From assembly GCA_017893485.1 (NCBI GenBank), contig CM030359.1, forward strand, positions 31,190,430-31,254,429: a stretch of DNA of 64,000 nt. Reading direction: 5' to 3'. The stretch is from Hemerocallis citrina (Eukaryota; Streptophyta; Magnoliopsida; Asparagales; Asphodelaceae). The notes beneath the pieces were generated by a model. That model was not told where the DNA came from, searched no databases, and was given only the letters and a program-made list of their open reading frames with translations. Position numbers and translations under genes: made by a program. Shown here piece after piece: positions 59,475 to 64,000 of this stretch (position 1 is its first letter; each line of letters opens with the position of its first letter).

Positions 59475-60135
59475 TATTGCCGCTAAATTCGGTGTGGGGG
59501 CAAACAGATGAATTTGTGGATTCTTGGGGAAACTGAATAGTAAACCTGTGTACCTGTTCCGTAGGTCTTCGGTCGTCGATCACGCCGCGGACCTGCAAAA
59601 AGTGCGAGACACCGGGGTTGTTCCCGGCGACGCACCCTCCGACGCTCAAGTCAGTAATCCGAAAAGACTATGAAAGAGCGCAAAAACTGGTGAAAGATTG
59701 ATTACCTCTTAATGGAGATGGGTGGGGGGTATTTATAGGCGTCTTAGGGAACGGATTAGGAATGAAATCCTTGTGATCTGATATGGAATATTCCCCCCGT
59801 AAACAGATTAGGAATGTAATCTGATGAGGTATATTCCCTGTAATCAGATAAGGAATTTAATCCCCAAATCCCAGTGAAGAGATAGATATACATCGGGGCC
59901 GTTGATCAAGATTAATCAGGGACCCTAATCTTATCTTGCTGGGTCGGGTGTGCAGCGATTAAGGACCCGCACCCTCTTGTTGGCGGACCCATTCGCGGGT
60001 TATTGGGTCCTTGGGGAAAAGATCCAATACCCATTTTGGACCCTTTTGTGGGGGAAATTACCGTTTAACCCCTGGGTTTCAAGATTCGTATCTGATTTGG
60101 ACGGTTCCGATTAAACCCTATTTTTAGCCATATCA
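59475..60135 (-). repeat. Tat-type 5' LTR (661 bp)
   Basis: Collinear with 50175-50835, opening TATTGCCGC (the usual TG is changed to TA here) and closing GCCATATCA in plus coordinates. It drives the gag-pol transcript on the minus strand. Confidence 0.93.
59730..59737 (-). promoter_or_regulatory. TATA box of the Tat-type 5' LTR
   Basis: CTATAAATACCCCCC context on the minus strand, placed well inside the LTR as expected for the U3/R border. Confidence 0.65.
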
Positions 60136-61755
60136 ATGTGGATTAGATTTTTTCTGTGTATTCGTCAAGCTTGATGGTAGCGGCTCGAATTTCAGTCTTT
60201 TCTTTCTTGAAGATGGAGTCTTTGATATCCCCACCTCCTTGAATGTCAGCTGAGAAGAAAAATTAATAGATTGTGCAACTTGAACGTATTCCAAAATATT
60301 TTCTTTCTCAGATTCAAAAGTTGTTGAATTTGTTGGACATACTTTTATAGGAAACTTTTCAATTTCAGCACTATATTTCTCGCCCACAATTAAATCGGTT
60401 TCACTTACTTGAAAAGATGACCGTTCTTCAATATGAGACTTAATGAATTTAAAAACATCAAATGTTACTTGCTCATGCTGTGTTTGTTCCTCCACAATTG
60501 GTTTGTACTGTTCTTCCTTTTCAACAACATTTTGTTCGTCATTTTCTTCTTTTGGTTGCTCAATTGTCCACCCGCTTCTTAGTGTTATTGCTTTGACATG
60601 CTCCGTGGGGTTGGTCACAGTGTTGCGGGGTAAGTTTCATGCTATTCTCTCATTAAGAATATTTGAAATTTGAGAAATTTGAACCTGAAGATTGCGAATT
60701 GAAGCTGAAGTTGAAGTTATAACATTTTGGCTGGCCAAATCTGTCTTTTGCATGTATTGCTCTGTCTTATGCATGTATTGCATAAACATCTCTTCAAGTG
60801 TCGGGTTCTTTTCTTGCTGTAAAAAATTTTTAGGTAGTCTAATTGCTCCTTGATTGTTGTTCTCTAAAAAGTTGGGGTGGTTTCTCCCATCTGAATTATA
60901 CGTGTTTGAATAAGTATTGTTTAGATGTTGAAAATTGGACACGTAATTTTCTTGATAGGATTGTGGGTGAGCAAACGGGTTCCCCACTTGGCAATCTGTA
61001 CTTGAATGATTTTATGAACAAATATCACAAATCGTATTAGTTTGAATATAATTAACATTCATATTACCTAATTGTTTAGATAAAATATAAATTTGTGCAG
61101 TTAAAGTAGTAATAGGATCAAGTTCAAAAACTCCAACCACTTTTCTTGGCATTGTTCTCTCTGAAGTCCATAGATAATTATTTGATGCCATCTCCTCTAA
61201 AAGTTCATAGGCTGTTTAATGAGTTTTGCTCATAAGTGCACCTCCAGCTGCTGCGTCAACCATAGATCGATTTGTAACTCCCAAACCATTTGAATTTACA
61301 GCCATTTTGCTAGTTCATGATGAGGACACTTTCTCAATAACTCTTTGTACCTCTCCCATACATCATACAAAGACTCAGACTCAAATTGAGTGAATGTGGT
61401 AATATCAGCCCGTAGCTTCGCAGTCTTTGCAGACAGAAAATATTTAGCTAGAAATTTTTGTGCAAGTTCCTCCCAAGTAGTAATACTACCGGGTGGTATA
61501 AAATTTAGCCAAGCCAAGTCTTATCTCTTAGTGAAAAAGGAAAGAGTCTTAATCGAATTGCATCATCTGATACTTCACTATGCTTGAAAGTGTCACAAAT
61601 TTCTAGAAAGTTTGCAATATTTGAATCATCTGAATAACTGGTGGTTTAATTTCAAAATTTTTTGCTTTAATTACAGGTCTTTTGATGCTTGATATTGCTC
61701 CATTAAATGAGGGCATCGCATAGTTTCTTAAAGCTTTGTTCTTATTGTTCGCCAT
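60136..61755 (-). pseudogene. Athila-like gag
   Basis: From the ATG at 61755 (MANNKNKALRNYAMPSFNG) through the gag core (SITTWEELAQKFLAKYF, YDVWERYKELLRKCPHHELAKW), a damaged zinc finger (CDICS, stop, HSSTDC) near 61020, an Asn/Gln-rich part with NPFAHPQ and RNHPNF, a coiled coil (SIRNLQVQISQISNILNERI), and an acidic tail after KAITLRSG. The layout is that of Athila gag. Frameshifts near 61645 and 61515, TAA near 61215 and 61020, and TAG near 60637 break it. The frame continues through the Tat insertion: NPH before it and IKRVIG after it at 50169. Confidence 0.82.
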
Positions 61756-61934
61756 GATAATTTACTTGTATGTCCTGAAATATAAATATTAAAAAAAATA
61801 GAAAAAATAAAAAATAAAAATAAATAAAAATAAAAGTAAGTCTAAAGAAAATAAAGACGTAAAATAATAATAAAACAAAAAATCCAAACTAGTAATAATC
61901 TAGCAATTTTCAATATCAATAAAAGAATAACTAG

Positions 61935-61949
61935 TCCCTGGCAACGACG
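61935..61949 (-). other. Primer-binding site of the Athila-like element
   Basis: CGTCGTTGCCAGGGA on the minus strand, a changed form of the GCGCCGTTGCC-type site common in Athila/Tat elements, about 180 bp upstream of gag. Confidence 0.55.
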
Positions 61950-61955
61950 CGTAAA

Positions 61956-63587
61956 ACTAGATGTGAATATTTGCAAGTGTACAAAATCGCAACGAGTAGT
62001 ATAGTTAAGTGAAAAGAGTGTCGAACCCATAAAGACTAATTATTTTACTAAGTACCGAATTTACTAGATTAACTACTATTTGGAAAATCAAAATTTTAAT
62101 GATAAAGCAACTAAACTAAATTAACCTAAAGAACTAACTAAATTAACTAAAGGGAAGCGAAACGTGAAATTTTTGTTGTTTTATTAATTACAAAATTAAT
62201 TCTAGGACTTTTGATTTCACCTAGTTTATCAAACACAATTTATAACTTCATATGAATAAAGAGATCATTTTTCCAAGTTGTAGACCAAAATCTCCAAATT
62301 ATTCAATATTCTCTCTCAAGCAATATCAAAAATATTCTCAACTAATTATTTGTCATAGTTCTTGCACAAATCACTAATTGAAAATTCATTAAGATCTATG
62401 GATTTCTTAACGGTCACATTAACAGCAGTTCCCTCTTGTAACGGTGTTTAAATTTATTAATCACAAATTACCAGTTCAGTCTCTCCGTTATTTAATAGAT
62501 CTTACAAACGTCTATCAACCAATTGTAAGCATAAAGAATAAAATCAAACACACAACCAAAGAAAAAATAGAATAATAATATGAAATTAAAACTGGGTTCT
62601 CAAAATTAGGCTACATCAAACCCCTAGACAAATAAATTTAGTTCATAATAAAATTGCAACTAACAAAGTTGCTCATGAATTGCATAATAAAAATTAGAGG
62701 AAGAAAAGAAAAGAAAGAACTCGTATTTTTGAAGACCAAAATTGAATCTCGAAATCCGTGCACATCTCTCCCCTTCTCTATCTGTTTCGTCGAAACCACG
62801 TCACCGCCTATCCCGTCTCTGTTGCGTCGTGGATGCTTCAGAAACCGAGCCGGAGTCAGCAGGCGCCACGTCACCGAACAACCGTGTCGCCTTGGAGTGC
62901 GTGACGCAGCAGCACAACGCCACGTCAGTGAAGTTCGTTTCGTCACGTCGCCATGTCACCGTACCCACGTGATGACGCAGCCAAAGTCCCCCACTCTCTC
63001 CTCTTTTACGCCCTCTACTGTCTCTTTCTTTATGTTTTTATTTTATTTTATTTTATTTTTATTTTGTATGAATAGAGGTTAGTCGTTCGCTCTTCCTCTT
63101 CGTTAAGTGCTGTCCCTTCTTCTCTTATTTGCTCTTCTTTTTATAGGCGTAGGAGACATAGGAATTAGGATTTAATTTTGCAGAAAAACCCCAAATCTTT
63201 GTTTATTTGTTCCCGTCTTCAATTTGCTCTTTATTTCTTGAAACACGTGTTGCACATACAAAATAAATTTAGAAATTAGGATTTAAAATTAAAAATATAA
63301 TTAATTAGTTTAAATTAATTAAACTAACTAATAATCATATTAGCTCAATTAAACCCTTTTAAAATTATTTATTGCACTTTCAGCTCTATTGGTAATTTAA
63401 AATTTATATCTTGCTTTTCACACGACCAAATTGTAAAATTTAAAATTCAACAAAGCAATAAAAATTAATAAATCATTATGTTTGTTTTGTTTGTTGATTT
63501 TTAGCAAAAAATATTCACCTTTTGCATCAAAAATATCTTATTTCTTCAAACTAATTAATTAACTGAAATCTATGGAAATAAGATAAA
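61956..63587 (-). repeat. Presumed 5' LTR/upstream region of the Athila-like element
   Basis: By position next to the PBS this should be the 5' LTR. Sequence just after the PBS (GTGTCGAACCCATAAAGAC on the plus strand) is of LTR type, but no second copy is present in the window to confirm the ends. Frames near 62638-63082 are short, on both strands, and not supported as genes. Confidence 0.4.
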
Positions 63588-64000
63588 TTATAAGTAAGAT
63601 AAACAAACACAAGGAATTTTAATAGATAAATGAGTACAAATATTTGTAAAAAAATTAGACACATCAACTACTTTTCCTTGAGTCATGTCTTCAGTTTTCA
63701 TCCAATCTTCGATGCATACGATCATCACCAATGAATCCGGCTTCAAACGATTTCTGTAATCTGTTAAAATCATGCCTTTGAAAAAAAACACTTTCTGATG
63801 CAACTGTAGACACAAAAGGGGTTAGTAGATCTATAGCCATATGTGAAATAATTAGAAAAAGTGTTTCATATTCTTTCCACCATTGTAATACTTCAATCTT
63901 AAAACCAGATTTCACACTATCTTGTGAATTACACCAGTTTAATTCATTATGAGCATTGATCTTAGGTTTTTTTAGATTGAATACGAGCAAGTAAATTAGC
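63588..64000 (-). pseudogene. hAT transposase, C-terminal dimerisation domain
   Basis: Minus strand, entering from beyond the window. VLQWWKEYETLFLIISHMAIDLLTPFVSTVASESVF is the conserved hAT C-terminal dimerisation motif; after VASESVF the frame shifts and the family signature continues in the next frame as ILTDYRNRLKPDSLVM and CIEDW. The catalytic core and BED finger lie outside the window. Related proteins include the RICESLEEPER-type transposases; with the frameshift, this copy is probably inactive. No terminal inverted repeat is seen on the left. Confidence 0.85.

Larger units (their letters stand above)
50175..60135 (-). mobile_element. Full-length Ty3/gypsy Tat-type element
   Basis: Two 661-bp LTRs (50175-50835 and 59475-60135), target duplication ATGTG (50170-50174 and 60136-60140), PBS TTGGCGCCGTCTGTGG, a single gag-pol frame and a polypurine tract (GGAGTGGGGGCTCG on the minus strand at 50836-50849). 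The Tat assignment rests on a second, archaeal-type RNase H and the long tandem-repeat 3' UTR. The LTRs differ at about 10 positions (1.5%), so insertion is recent. It lies within the gag of an Athila-like element, whose frame joins across the insertion. Confidence 0.93.

Noticed and set aside
62638..63082. Overlapping 76-142-codon ORFs near the Athila-like PBS
   Set aside because: They appear on both strands in a presumed LTR, with no conserved motif.

Overview
This window is nuclear DNA from a flowering plant, probably a eudicot; the species cannot be named from the sequence. It is typical repeat-rich intergenic DNA: AT-rich, built almost entirely of nested transposable elements, with a few exon fragments of host genes. 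I found no bacterial-style operons, rRNA genes, intact tRNA genes or CRISPR array.

Layout. 0.5-1.9 kb: an inverted-repeat element packed with short palindromes, then a CACTA-type terminus with a second set of palindromes. 2.65-3.07 kb: a frameshifted exon of a LysM receptor-like gene (minus strand). 4.3-16.6 kb: a complete but inactivated Ty3/gypsy chromovirus (Tekay/Del-like, minus strand) with 3.55-kb LTRs and a perfect 5-bp target duplication (AAACT). It sits 14 bp past the splice donor of an exon of a GBF/bZIP16-like transcription factor, of which three minus-strand exons are visible at 16.64-17.30 kb. 18.1-31.1 kb: a decayed SIRE/Maximus-like Ty1/copia element (copia A, plus strand) split by two solo LTRs of one gypsy family in opposite orientations. 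A third, longer member of that gypsy family (31.08-38.92 kb) is inserted in the copia 3' LTR. It carries a 1.1-kb non-LTR insertion in its own LTR and two apparent introns in gag-pol. 38.9-42.6 kb: a solo-type LTR related to the Tekay LTR, containing a Harbinger-type MITE. 42.6-46.1 kb: an LTR fragment, an unrecognised minus-strand ORF and a zinc-knuckle fragment. 46.1-49.3 kb: a second, 5'-truncated SIRE-like copia element (copia B). 49.3-63.6 kb: an Athila-like element with gag but no visible pol, split by a 9.96-kb Tat-type gypsy element (50.18-60.14 kb, target duplication ATGTG) whose 3' UTR holds two satellite-like tandem arrays. 63.6-64 kb: the C-terminal end of a hAT transposase, running out of the window.

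How the parts relate. Most junctions are resolved by target-site duplications, so the order of insertions can be read: copia A is older than the two solo LTRs and the gypsy element placed in it; the Athila-like element is older than the Tat element inside it; the Tekay element is a fairly recent arrival in the bZIP intron (LTRs about 1.2% different by hand count). All coding regions of the elements carry stops or frameshifts, many of them the C-to-T type expected from decay of methylated DNA.

The least ordinary signals are: two tRNA-like box A/box B modules inside each Tekay LTR; an extra acidic/coiled-coil ORF upstream of the Tekay gag; the two intron-like gaps in the 31-39 kb gypsy element; the 144-bp and 210-bp (109+101) arrays in the Tat element; and a triple inverted arrangement of one LTR family. 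Coordinates of element ends are read by eye; ages and difference counts are hand estimates.
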